Assembly: GCA_030153045.1 (NCBI GenBank)
Contig: JASLID010000063.1
Span: 1-63,974, forward strand
Direction of reading: 5' to 3'
Length of the DNA: 63,974 bases
Source: Flavobacterium sp.
GTDB taxonomy: Bacteria > Bacteroidota > Bacteroidia > Flavobacteriales > Flavobacteriaceae
Part shown: one piece after another, positions 34,102-42,086 of the stretch
How positions within the stretch are numbered: the stretch's first letter is position 1
Layout: the number at the start of each line of letters is the position of its first letter
The notes under the pieces: generated by a model
Databases searched by the model: none
What the model was told of the DNA's origin: nothing
The model's input: the letters and a program-made list of their open reading frames with translations, nothing else
Position numbers and translations under genes: made by a program

Positions 34102-35304
34102 TTATGCTAGAACTTCGGCAGTGGTTACTGCGTCTTTTATTCTTCGAATGGCTTCTGCTAGTATTTCTTCACTGGTAGCGTAAGAAATTCTGATACAGTT
34201 TGGATTTCCGAAAGCATCACCAGTTACTGTGGCTACATTGGCTTCGGCTAACAAATATAAAGAGAAATCATCGGCATTGTTGATTTTTGTGCCTCTTAAT
34301 GTTTTTCCGAAGAAAGAAGATACATCTGGGAATACATAAAAGGCTCCTTCTGGAACATTCAGTTTCATTCCTGGGATGTCTTTGATTAGCCCAACCACTA
34401 AGTCTCTACGACTGTGGAAAGCTTGAACCATATTGTTTAATACGCTTGGGTCAGCATCGACTGCAGCGATAGTTGCACGTTGCGCAATACTGTTGGCTCC
34501 ACTGGTTACTTGACCTTGCATTTTCGTACACGCTTTAGCAATTGTTTCGTTTGCTCCAATATATCCAATTCTCCAGCCTGTCATGGCGAAAGCTTTTGCT
34601 ACTCCATTTACAGTAATGGTTTTGTCGAACATTCCCGGAATAGAAGCGATGCTGCAAAATGTTCCTGAGAAATTAATGTGCTCGTAGATTTCGTCTGAAA
34701 CGACAAAAATATTTGGGTATTTTTCTAAAACTTTAGCAATAGCTGTTAATTCTTCACGATTGTAAACAGAGCCACTTGGATTGCAAGGAGAACTGTACCA
34801 AATCATTTTGGTTTTTGGTGTGATGGCAGCTTCTAATTGCTCAGGTGTGATTTTGAAATCGGTTTCTACTGAAGTAGGTACTTCAACAGGAATTCCACCA
34901 GCAATTTTGATGATTTCGAAATAACTTACCCAGTATGGTGCTGGAAGGATTACTTCGTCACCAGGGTTAATCATGACTTGAGCAATATTGTATAAAGATT
35001 GTTTCGCTCCTGTTGAAACAACAATGTTTGCAGGAGAATAATCTAAATTATTGTCTCTTTTAAATTTACGACAAATGGCTTCTTTCAAATCAGCATAACC
35101 TTCTACAGGGGTGTAAGTGCTGTAGTTTTCGTCGATGGCTTTTTTGGCAGCTTCCTTAATAAAATCAGGGGTGTTAAAGTCAGGTTCTCCTAAACTTAAA
35201 CTGATAATGTCGATACCTTGTGCTTTTAGTTCTCTTGCTTTTGCGGCCATGGCCAAAGTTTGAGACGTAGATAGATTGTTAATTCTGTCTGAAAGAAAAT
35301 TCAT
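34102..35304 (-). CDS. Class I PLP-dependent aminotransferase, aspartate-type
   Basis: 400 residues of the fold-type I family, Igamma branch of aspartate aminotransferases. SLGEPDFNTPDFI opens the substrate loop, YSSPCNPSGSVY holds the PLP-ring Asn, VSDEIYEHI the PLP Asp, and TVNGVAKAFAMTGWRIGY the Schiff-base Lys with the SKAF replaced by AKAF. The final Arg in NCIRISYA binds the substrate carboxylate. It links aspartate/oxaloacetate to glutamate metabolism. Monocistronic with its own terminator. Confidence 0.92.
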   Translation of the reverse strand: MNFLSDRINNLSTSQTLAMAAKARELKAQGIDIISLSLGEPDFNTPDFIKEAAKKAIDENYSTYTPVEGYADLKEAICRKFKRDNNLDYSPANIVVSTGAKQSLYNIAQVMINPGDEVILPAPYWVSYFEIIKIAGGIPVEVPTSVETDFKITPEQLEAAITPKTKMIWYSSPCNPSGSVYNREELTAIAKVLEKYPNIFVVSDEIYEHINFSGTFCSIASIPGMFDKTITVNGVAKAFAMTGWRIGYIGANETIAKACTKMQGQVTSGANSIAQRATIAAVDADPSVLNNMVQAFHSRRDLVVGLIKDIPGMKLNVPEGAFYVFPDVSSFFGKTLRGTKINNADDFSLYLLAEANVATVTGDAFGNPNCIRISYATSEEILAEAIRRIKDAVTTAEVLA

Positions 35305-35331
35305 AGTAGTTATAGTGTTGTGTTTGTAGTT

Positions 35332-36429
35332 CTAAGCTAGAGACATTGGTTTTTGTCCTAATGTTTTCAAATGTTTGAAATGGGCAATAACAGCGCTTCT
35401 CATGGTTTTGTATTCGTAATAAGGTAAATCACACTCTTGAGCTGTTTGCTTAACGATTTCTGCAATTTTGCCATAGTGAACATGACTAATATTTGGAAAA
35501 ATATGGTGTTCAATTTGATGATTCAAACCTCCAGTGTACCAGTTAACAATCCAGTTTTTAGGAGCAAAATTGGTTGTTGTAAACAATTGGTGAATCGCCC
35601 AAGTATTTTCAATTTCACCGTCTTCATTTGGAACGGGATTAGTTGTGTCATGAATAATATGTGCCAATTGAAACACAACGCTCAAAATTAATCCAGCAGT
35701 ATAATGCATGATAAAGAAACCGATTAAGACTTTCCACCAAGTGATTCCCACTAAAAGAGGAAGGACAATCCAAAATCCAAAATAAACAATTTTTGAAATC
35801 ACTAAACCAGTCCATAATTTGGTTGGATTAGGGAAATCACCGTATGATAATTTTCTTTTTAAGTATCCGCCCATTTGTTTGAAATCGGTTGTTAGAGACC
35901 AGTTGATCGTTAACAATCCATATAAAAATATAGAATAGATGTGTTGAAATTGGTGGAAACTATACCATTTAGCTTCTTTCGTAAAACGAATGACTCTTCC
36001 TGCATCTAAATCTTCATCATGACCTGGAATGTTCGTATAAGTATGGTGTAAAACATTGTGTTGTACTTGCCAGTTGTATACATTTCCAGCTAAAATATAA
36101 ATACTTCCTCCCATGATTTTATTCAACCAAAGTTTAGAAGAATAAGAACCGTGGTTTCCGTCGTGCATTACATTCATTCCTACACCGGCCATTCCAACCC
36201 CAATCACTATTGATAAAAGAAAGTACACCCAGAAAGGCATTGCAATAAAAAGGATTAAGAAATAAGGAACTAAAAATAAGGTAAACATTACTGCCGTTTT
36301 AAGGTGCAATTTCCAGTTACCTGTTTTTGAAAGGTTATTTTCTTTAAAATATGTATTTACTCTTGTGTTCAAAGTTCTAAAAAACTTCATCGAGTCATTT
36401 CGTGCAAAAGTTGGAGCTGTTGTATTCAT
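35332..36429 (-). CDS. Membrane fatty-acid (acyl-CoA) desaturase
   Basis: 365 residues with four membrane helices in two pairs (about 48-90 and 205-250). The three histidine boxes of the di-iron desaturases are present: HDGNHGS (about 109), HHTYTN (about 147) and NHQIEHHIFP (about 317). The last box with Gln-x-x-His-His is the front-end/linoleoyl-CoA type. It introduces a double bond into membrane fatty acids at the inner membrane. Promoter TACCTTTG lies 19 bases upstream. There is no sign that it belongs to the NRPS operon. Confidence 0.92.
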   Translation of the reverse strand: MNTTAPTFARNDSMKFFRTLNTRVNTYFKENNLSKTGNWKLHLKTAVMFTLFLVPYFLILFIAMPFWVYFLLSIVIGVGMAGVGMNVMHDGNHGSYSSKLWLNKIMGGSIYILAGNVYNWQVQHNVLHHTYTNIPGHDEDLDAGRVIRFTKEAKWYSFHQFQHIYSIFLYGLLTINWSLTTDFKQMGGYLKRKLSYGDFPNPTKLWTGLVISKIVYFGFWIVLPLLVGITWWKVLIGFFIMHYTAGLILSVVFQLAHIIHDTTNPVPNEDGEIENTWAIHQLFTTTNFAPKNWIVNWYTGGLNHQIEHHIFPNISHVHYGKIAEIVKQTAQECDLPYYEYKTMRSAVIAHFKHLKTLGQKPMSLA

Positions 36430-36447
36430 AATTTTTTCAATAATCTA

Positions 36448-36455
36448 CAAAGGTA
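36448..36455 (-). promoter_or_regulatory. -7 promoter element of the desaturase gene
   Basis: The minus strand reads TACCTTTG, matching TAnnTTTG, 19 bases before the start codon. It is back to back with the rsmG promoter. Confidence 0.6.
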
Positions 36456-36511
36456 ATTATTAAAAAAAATTATCCAATAAAGATTAACAGATTTTTGTTT
36501 CCTAAAATATG

Positions 36512-36519
36512 TACTTTTG
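36512..36519 (+). promoter_or_regulatory. -7 promoter element of rsmG
   Basis: TACTTTTG matches TAnnTTTG and lies 16 bases before the rsmG start codon. Confidence 0.6.
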
Positions 36520-36535
36520 CATAAAATCATGACTC

Positions 36536-37165
36536 ATGGAGGAAATTTTACAGTATTTTCCTAGTTTATCTGAAGAGCAAATTGCTCAGTTTGAAAAATT
36601 GGAAGCTTTATATCAAGATTGGAATGCTAAAATAAACGTTATTTCCAGAAAAGACATTGACGAATTATATACCAAACACGTTTTGCATTCTTTGGCTATT
36701 GCCAAGGTGCAGTCGTTTGAACCCGGAACTTATATATTAGATGTAGGTACTGGTGGTGGTTTTCCCGGAATTCCGTTAGCGATTCTTTTTCCTGAAACCC
36801 GTTTTTATTTGATTGATGTGATTGCGAAGAAGATAAAAGTAGTTCAGGCTGTTGTCGATGCATTAGAACTTAAAAATGTCAAGGCCGAACAAATGCGTGC
36901 CGAAAATGTAAAAGGTGATTTTGATTTTATTGTGAGTCGTGCCGTTACGAATATGCCCGATTTTGTTTCCTGGATTAAAGATAAAATCAAAAAGACGAGT
37001 AAGCACGAATTAAAAAACGGAATTTTATATTTAAAAGGAGGCGACTTAACAGAAGAATTGAAAGACTTTCCAAAAGCGACCGAATACAATATTTCAGATT
37101 TCTTTACACCTGATTTTTTTGAGACTAAAAAGGTAGTGCATTTACCTTTAAAGTATAAAGTGTAG
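36536..37165 (+). CDS. rsmG: 16S rRNA (guanine527-N7)-methyltransferase
   Basis: 209 residues, cytoplasmic. The family signatures WNAKINVISRKD and HVLHSLAIAK are followed by the SAM-binding loop ILDVGTGGGFPGIPLAILFPE and later VSRAVTNMPDF. It methylates G527 of 16S rRNA; loss gives low-level streptomycin resistance in other bacteria. An ATG seven bases earlier is in a different frame. It stands alone in direction from the desaturase. Confidence 0.95.
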   Translation: MEEILQYFPSLSEEQIAQFEKLEALYQDWNAKINVISRKDIDELYTKHVLHSLAIAKVQSFEPGTYILDVGTGGGFPGIPLAILFPETRFYLIDVIAKKIKVVQAVVDALELKNVKAEQMRAENVKGDFDFIVSRAVTNMPDFVSWIKDKIKKTSKHELKNGILYLKGGDLTEELKDFPKATEYNISDFFTPDFFETKKVVHLPLKYKV

Positions 37166-37236
37166 TGTTTTAAGGTGATTGCCTGTTCATAAATATGTTT
37201 TTTATTTTTATAATCTGATTCCACAATAGTTGCGTT

Positions 37237-38781
37237 ATGTTTAGAAAACTTCTTTTACTTTTCCTATTGGCTTTTTCCGCTTTAACAGCACAGGAAAACA
37301 GGCTGGAAAAACTAATTCAGGAAGCCAAAGAAAAAAAAATTACTCCTAAAGCCATTTTGGAAATTGAAAATTTAGTTGAGAAGTCCAGCAATGATACATT
37401 AAAAATAAATGCTTATACCCTTTTAGGTAAAACATATGAAGAGCTTGAAGTTTATGATAAAACCAATCAGTTTTATCAAAAATCACTTAATCTGGCAAAG
37501 AAAAAACAACTGACCAACAAAATAGGTTATTGTATTGTGTATTTGGGAGCACTTCAATATAAGCTTGGGAACTTTGAAAAAAGTTTGCAATTGCATACAG
37601 AAGCTAAAAAACATTTTCAAAAGGTTAATAATTATAATGGTTTAGTGTCGGCTAATGCCAATATAGCGGTTGTTTTTGGTGCCACAGGACGCGAACAAGA
37701 AGCTATTAAGCTAATGATTCCAATTATTAACGATAAAAGAGTAAAGCAAAATGTAAAGGCGAGCTTATTAATCAATCTAGGGGCTCTTTCTGAGAAATTA
37801 AATAATTCAAAAACCGCAATAAAATACTATTTGGAAGCGATTTCCACACTTGAATCCATAGATAACATGGAACAGTATAAAATTATGTTGTTTCAAAATT
37901 TAGCGGAAAGTTATGTTAGTCTGAAACAATATGATACTGCTTATTTCTATAATCATAAAAGTGAGGTATTGATACAAAAGGATGGCAATAACGAACTGAA
38001 AGCTGCTTTATACTTCTACTATGCACAAATTTATGAAGGAAAATTACAATTTAGAGAAGCGTATAAAAACTTTAAGTTACATAAAAAATTTAACGATTTA
38101 TCAGAAAAAGCAAAAGCTACCTTAAAGTTTGAAAATATTGAAACGCTGAATAAATTAGAAAATCAGAAGCTTGATATTCAAATCAAAGAGCAGAAAATAC
38201 GTTTATTAGAAAGCGAAAAATTTGCTACTCGAATTAGAATATTTTTCCTGGTTTTATTGATTATTGGAATTTTACTTTTATCATTTTATCTCATAAAAAA
38301 ACAAAGAAGTAAGGTGAAATCTTTGAGTCATGTTATCCATCAAACAGAGGATAAGCTCGAATTTACCCAAACTAAAACCGATAAAATGGTTTTGAATATT
38401 GTTAAAAACAACGACTTTATTGAGCGTTTTAAGGAAAATTTAAAAAGGGTACAAACTTCAACTAATGATTCTGAAAGTAAAGCGGAACTCAGTAAACTTC
38501 TTTTTGAACTTCAGAATTTCAAATTGGTTAATGACACCAAAGAAGAATTGTTCAATCAGGTGGATGCGCAATTTTCGTATAAGCTGAATAAAAAATACCC
38601 TGAATTAACAGAAGAAGAACAAAAAATTTGCATCCTAATTTATCTTGATTTAAAAAATAAAGACATGGCAGTTATTCTAAACTTATCACTGAGAAGTGTT
38701 GAAAATTGCCGATACCGAATAAGAAAAAAGATGAATTTAGAAGCAAACGAGAATCTTTCCTCCATCTTGCAAACTCTGTAA
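37237..38781 (+). CDS. TPR membrane protein with C-terminal LuxR-like HTH
   Basis: 514 residues. A signal peptide (to about TAQ, residue 19) leads to periplasmic tetratricopeptide-type repeats (about 50-290), a coiled segment, one membrane helix (about 327-347), a cytoplasmic coiled linker, and an HTH (about 455-510) with LTEEEQKICILIYLDLKNKDMAVILNLSLRSVENCRYRIRKKM. There is no receiver or kinase domain, so it would sense outside and bind DNA directly. It sits upstream of two secreted-protein genes whose promoters share a duplicated sequence, and it may control them. Confidence 0.87.
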   Translation: MFRKLLLLFLLAFSALTAQENRLEKLIQEAKEKKITPKAILEIENLVEKSSNDTLKINAYTLLGKTYEELEVYDKTNQFYQKSLNLAKKKQLTNKIGYCIVYLGALQYKLGNFEKSLQLHTEAKKHFQKVNNYNGLVSANANIAVVFGATGREQEAIKLMIPIINDKRVKQNVKASLLINLGALSEKLNNSKTAIKYYLEAISTLESIDNMEQYKIMLFQNLAESYVSLKQYDTAYFYNHKSEVLIQKDGNNELKAALYFYYAQIYEGKLQFREAYKNFKLHKKFNDLSEKAKATLKFENIETLNKLENQKLDIQIKEQKIRLLESEKFATRIRIFFLVLLIIGILLLSFYLIKKQRSKVKSLSHVIHQTEDKLEFTQTKTDKMVLNIVKNNDFIERFKENLKRVQTSTNDSESKAELSKLLFELQNFKLVNDTKEELFNQVDAQFSYKLNKKYPELTEEEQKICILIYLDLKNKDMAVILNLSLRSVENCRYRIRKKMNLEANENLSSILQTL

Positions 38782-38880
38782 GGGGTTAATTTTAAAGAGA
38801 TGAGTAGTTTTTGAGTAGTGTTCCATTAGTGTTTTTCGATTGAGTACCAATACATTTGGACGCAAATCTTAAAAACATTA
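38716..38880 (+). repeat. Duplicated segment copy 1: regulator 3' end plus promoter
   Basis: This stretch covers the last 22 codons of the TPR-HTH gene and the promoter region of the S74 gene. It is similar, with scattered changes, to 40461-40625. The shared parts include CGAATAAGAAAAAA, AGAAGCAAA, CTCCATCTT, GATTTTAAA-like, two TGAGTAGT repeats, ATTAGTG and the AATACATTTGG box. Confidence 0.75.
38851..38858 (+). promoter_or_regulatory. -7 promoter element of the S74 surface-protein gene
   Basis: TACATTTG matches TAnnTTTG, 26 bases before the start codon. The direct repeat TGAGTAGT (11-base step) lies about 40-60 bases before it. Confidence 0.65.
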
Positions 38881-38884
38881 AAGA

Positions 38885-40447
38885 ATGAAAAAAACTCTCC
38901 CTCATTTAATTTTATTTTTCCTCTCTTTCAATGCATTTTCACAAGTTGGTATCAATACTACTTCCCCTAATGCAATGTTAGATATTGCTTCAAGCAATCA
39001 GGCTGCACCTTCGAATACTGATGGAATTTTAATTCCTAAAATTGATGCTTTCCCTGCAACAAATCCGACTGCCGCACAACAAGGAATGATGGTTTATCTG
39101 ACTACAGCTGTGGCAGGAAAACAGCCGGGTTTTTATTATTGGGATAATACCACCACAAGTTGGACAAATATTGGTACTGATGCTAACGATTGGAAATTAC
39201 TTGGTAATACAGGTACAACTGCGGCCAACTTTATTGGTACGACTGATGATGTGCCATTACAATTTAAGGTTAATAATGAAAAAGCAGGAGCAATAACATC
39301 TGCTGGATTGGTATTTTTAGGCTATCAGGCAGGAAATATAAACACAGGAGCTTTCAATACAGGTGTTGGTAGTCAGGCTCTTTTTTCCAATACTTCAGGA
39401 ATTAATAACTCAGCCTACGGATCTAGAGCGTTGTATTCTAACACTACTGGAGCAGGAAATACCTCCAATGGCACAACGGCACTTTATTCCAATACCACTG
39501 GAAGTAATAACACTGCAATAGGAGAACAGGCACTTTATTCAAACACTCTGGGATTTTATAATACAGCTACTGGAAGACGTTCTCTTCGTTCTAATACTAC
39601 GGGCGATTATAATGCTGCTCACGGATTTCAAGCACTCTATACTAATGCTACTGGAGTGCGTAATACAGCTAATGGAACATTTGCACTTTATCTGAACACA
39701 GGTAGTTATAATACGGCTACTGGAATGAATGCTTTGTATGGTAACATTACAGGAATAAGTAACACAGCAAATGGTTACCAAGCACTTATGAACACGGGTG
39801 GAAATAATAATACCGGAATCGGATATCAGGCACTTAGTATTAATACTACAGGGAATGATAATACAGCAATAGGAATGAATGCTGGCCCAAATGTAAATAA
39901 TCTTTCGAATACTACCAGTTTAGGAAATACTACTACAACTACTGCCAGTAATCAGGTGCGTGTTGGCAATGCTGCTGTAACTTCTATTGGCGGACAAGTT
40001 GGTTGGACTACAGTTTCTGATGGTAGATTCAAAGAAAATGTGGAAGAAAATGTTCCAGGACTAAATTTCATCAAATTATTACGTCCTGTAACGTATCGTT
40101 TAAACAGAGATAAAGTCAACGAAATGCTTGTAGTAAAAGAACCAGCTGTAGATAAATATTCTATAACAACTACAGGTTTTATCGCTCAGGAAGTAGAAAA
40201 AGCAGCAAAAGATTCTGGCTTTGATTTTAGCGGTGTCGATAAGCCGAAAAACGAGAAAGATTTCTATGGATTACGTTATGCTGAGTTTGTAGTTCCATTA
40301 GTGAAAGCGGTTCAGGAACAACAGGTGATTATTGTTCAGGAACAAGAGAAAAACAAACTGCTTCAAGCTGAAATCAAAACGTTGAAAGAAAATCAAAAAG
40401 CTGTAGAAGAAAGATTGAAGGCAATAGAAGAAAAGTTAAACAGGTAA
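38885..40447 (+). CDS. Surface protein with peptidase S74 (intramolecular chaperone) domain
   Basis: 520 residues with signal peptide (to FSQ, residue 20), the VGINTTSPNAMLDIASS opening seen in many Bacteroidota tail-fibre-like proteins, and about ten short repeats (150-350) of the form ALYSNTTGxxNTAxG, as in trimeric head/stalk proteins. The S74 domain follows with Ser378 in SDGRFKENV and a C-terminal coiled coil. S74 domains guide trimer folding and cut themselves off. Length and repeats suit a trimeric surface fibre. No phage genes are nearby, so I treat it as a cell-surface protein. Confidence 0.87.
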   Translation: MKKTLPHLILFFLSFNAFSQVGINTTSPNAMLDIASSNQAAPSNTDGILIPKIDAFPATNPTAAQQGMMVYLTTAVAGKQPGFYYWDNTTTSWTNIGTDANDWKLLGNTGTTAANFIGTTDDVPLQFKVNNEKAGAITSAGLVFLGYQAGNINTGAFNTGVGSQALFSNTSGINNSAYGSRALYSNTTGAGNTSNGTTALYSNTTGSNNTAIGEQALYSNTLGFYNTATGRRSLRSNTTGDYNAAHGFQALYTNATGVRNTANGTFALYLNTGSYNTATGMNALYGNITGISNTANGYQALMNTGGNNNTGIGYQALSINTTGNDNTAIGMNAGPNVNNLSNTTSLGNTTTTTASNQVRVGNAAVTSIGGQVGWTTVSDGRFKENVEENVPGLNFIKLLRPVTYRLNRDKVNEMLVVKEPAVDKYSITTTGFIAQEVEKAAKDSGFDFSGVDKPKNEKDFYGLRYAEFVVPLVKAVQEQQVIIVQEQEKNKLLQAEIKTLKENQKAVEERLKAIEEKLNR

Positions 40448-40460
40448 TATTCTTCTTAAT

Positions 40461-40625
40461 CGAATAAGAAAAAAAGAGAGATTCAGAAGCAAAATAAAAT
40501 CTCTTCTCCATCTTTAAGATGCTATAAAGTATTGATTTTAAAGGATTGAGTAGTTTTTGAGTAGTGCTTTATTAGTGCTTTTCAATCGAATGCTAATACA
40601 TTTGGCGTCTAATCTAAATAATTAA
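40461..40625 (+). repeat. Duplicated segment copy 2: decayed regulator 3' end plus promoter
   Basis: This non-coding copy of 38716-38880 lies between the S74 and RCC1 genes. The first half matches the end of the TPR-HTH gene but no longer encodes it; the second half gives the RCC1 gene its promoter. Confidence 0.75.
40597..40604 (+). promoter_or_regulatory. -7 promoter element of the RCC1-repeat gene
   Basis: TACATTTG matches TAnnTTTG, 25 bases before the start codon, nearly the same spacing as for the S74 gene. Confidence 0.65.
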
Positions 40626-40629
40626 AAAT

Positions 40630-42003
40630 ATGAAAAAAATTACGCTATTGCTGTTGCTGATTGCATTTCAAATGAATGCACAATGCTGGAAAACTATTTC
40701 TTGCGGACTGACACATACTTTAGGAATAAAAACGGATGGAACCTTATGGACTTGGGGGAGAAATGATTCCGGACAATTAGGACTTGGCAACACAACCAAC
40801 AAAAACATACCAACACAGATTGGAACAGCGACGGATTGGGAGTTTGTTTCTGCGGGCTATGACACTTCTTTTGCTATAAAAACCAACGGAACTCTTTGGG
40901 GTTGGGGAGATAATCAATACGCTCGAATTGGAGACGGAACCCAAACGGACCGACTTGCACCTATTCAAATTAGTACTGACACTAACTGGCTAAAAATTGA
41001 CTCAAAAAACCATACTATAGCATTAAAAACAGACGGTACACTTTGGGCTTGGGGATACAACGCTAGTGGAGAAATGGGAGATGGTACCAGTTCAAATACA
41101 GTGTATCGGACACTACCCGGTCAAGTGGGTACCGATACCAATTGGAGTGCCGTTTCTGCCGGAAGTAGCTTTAACGTTGCCTTGAAAACTGATGGTACTT
41201 TGTGGGCATGGGGTGGTAATAGTCATGGACAATTGGGCGATGGTACCCAAACTACTAGAAAAGTGCCAATACAAATAGGAACTGCTACTAATTGGCAAAA
41301 GATTACTGCAGGATCTTTACATGTAATGGCTATTAAAACCGATGGAACCTTAGGGGGCTGGGGAAAAAATGACAAAGGGCAATTAGGTACTGGTACGGTT
41401 ACAGCCTACAATGTTTATCCAGTACAAACAGGAACCGCTACGAATTGGCAATCAATTTGTGCGGGTAATGATAGTAATGTTGCCATTAAGGCAGATGGCA
41501 CTATTTGGACCTGGGGCTATAACCATAGAGGTCAGCTTGGAGACGGAACACTAGTTGATAAAAGTGTACCAATACAAATTGGTGCGGCTACCAACTGGTC
41601 TGCTGCTATCAGATGTACAGGTTACTTTTCTGCGTCACTAAAAACAGATGCGAGCTTGTCAGCTTGGGGATCTAATACCTATGGTCAATTGGGAGATGGC
41701 ACTGTTGTTAATAAAAGCATTCCAACAACTGTTGCTTGTCCTACGACACTTTCATCAGAAGATTTTACTGAAACTAATGCTTTTTCGGTTTATCCAAATC
41801 CTGCAGCTGAATTTCTTTACATTGGAAACAAAGACAATTTATCTATTGATGCCGTTGTCATTTTTGACTTAACCGGAAAAAAGGTAATCGAGCAGAAAAA
41901 TACGAATGCTCCAATTAATGTTCAGCAATTAGAGAGTGGTATTTATATGATACAAGTAATTTCAGGAGGGAGAAATTATTTGAATAAATTTATAAAGGAA
42001 TAG
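40630..42003 (+). CDS. RCC1-repeat protein with T9SS type A sorting domain
   Basis: 457 residues with signal peptide (to MNAQ, residue 18). About seven RCC1-type blades of 45-50 residues follow (ALKTDGTLWAWGxNxxGQLGDGT), forming a predicted beta-propeller. From residue 378 a T9SS type A C-terminal domain begins (FSVYPNPAAEFLYI ... IDLTGK-like ... LESGIYMIQVISG ... KFIKE). The product is therefore secreted and attached to or released from the surface. Its binding partner is unknown. Shared promoter with the S74 gene suggests joint expression. Confidence 0.9.
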   Translation: MKKITLLLLLIAFQMNAQCWKTISCGLTHTLGIKTDGTLWTWGRNDSGQLGLGNTTNKNIPTQIGTATDWEFVSAGYDTSFAIKTNGTLWGWGDNQYARIGDGTQTDRLAPIQISTDTNWLKIDSKNHTIALKTDGTLWAWGYNASGEMGDGTSSNTVYRTLPGQVGTDTNWSAVSAGSSFNVALKTDGTLWAWGGNSHGQLGDGTQTTRKVPIQIGTATNWQKITAGSLHVMAIKTDGTLGGWGKNDKGQLGTGTVTAYNVYPVQTGTATNWQSICAGNDSNVAIKADGTIWTWGYNHRGQLGDGTLVDKSVPIQIGAATNWSAAIRCTGYFSASLKTDASLSAWGSNTYGQLGDGTVVNKSIPTTVACPTTLSSEDFTETNAFSVYPNPAAEFLYIGNKDNLSIDAVVIFDLTGKKVIEQKNTNAPINVQQLESGIYMIQVISGGRNYLNKFIKE

Positions 42004-42050
42004 GCAATTAATTAAAGTTGTTCATTTGCTTTTAAATTTAAATCATATAA

Positions 42051-42080
42051 AAAAAACGTCCCATTCACGGGACGTTTTTT
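42051..42080. terminator. Bidirectional terminator
   Basis: A perfect 12-bp stem AAAAAACGTCCC / GGGACGTTTTTT with a 6-base loop between two convergent genes, flanked by A and T runs on both sides. Confidence 0.92.
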
Positions 42081-42086
42081 ATTTTA

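Noticed and set aside
35332..36429. The fatty-acid desaturase as a member of the NRPS pathway
   Set aside because: It lies 7 kb away behind unrelated genes and has its own promoter; membrane-lipid desaturation is the simpler explanation.
39340..39900. CRISPR-like or satellite repeats
   Set aside because: The periodicity is an in-frame protein repeat (NTTG-type) with variable DNA, and there are no spacers or cas genes.
38885..40447. Prophage tail-fibre locus
   Set aside because: No capsid, terminase, integrase or tail genes are nearby, and the protein has a secretion signal.
40461..40560. A second regulator gene between the S74 and RCC1 genes
   Set aside because: The sequence matches only the last codons of the TPR-HTH gene, with frame breaks; it is a decayed duplicate.
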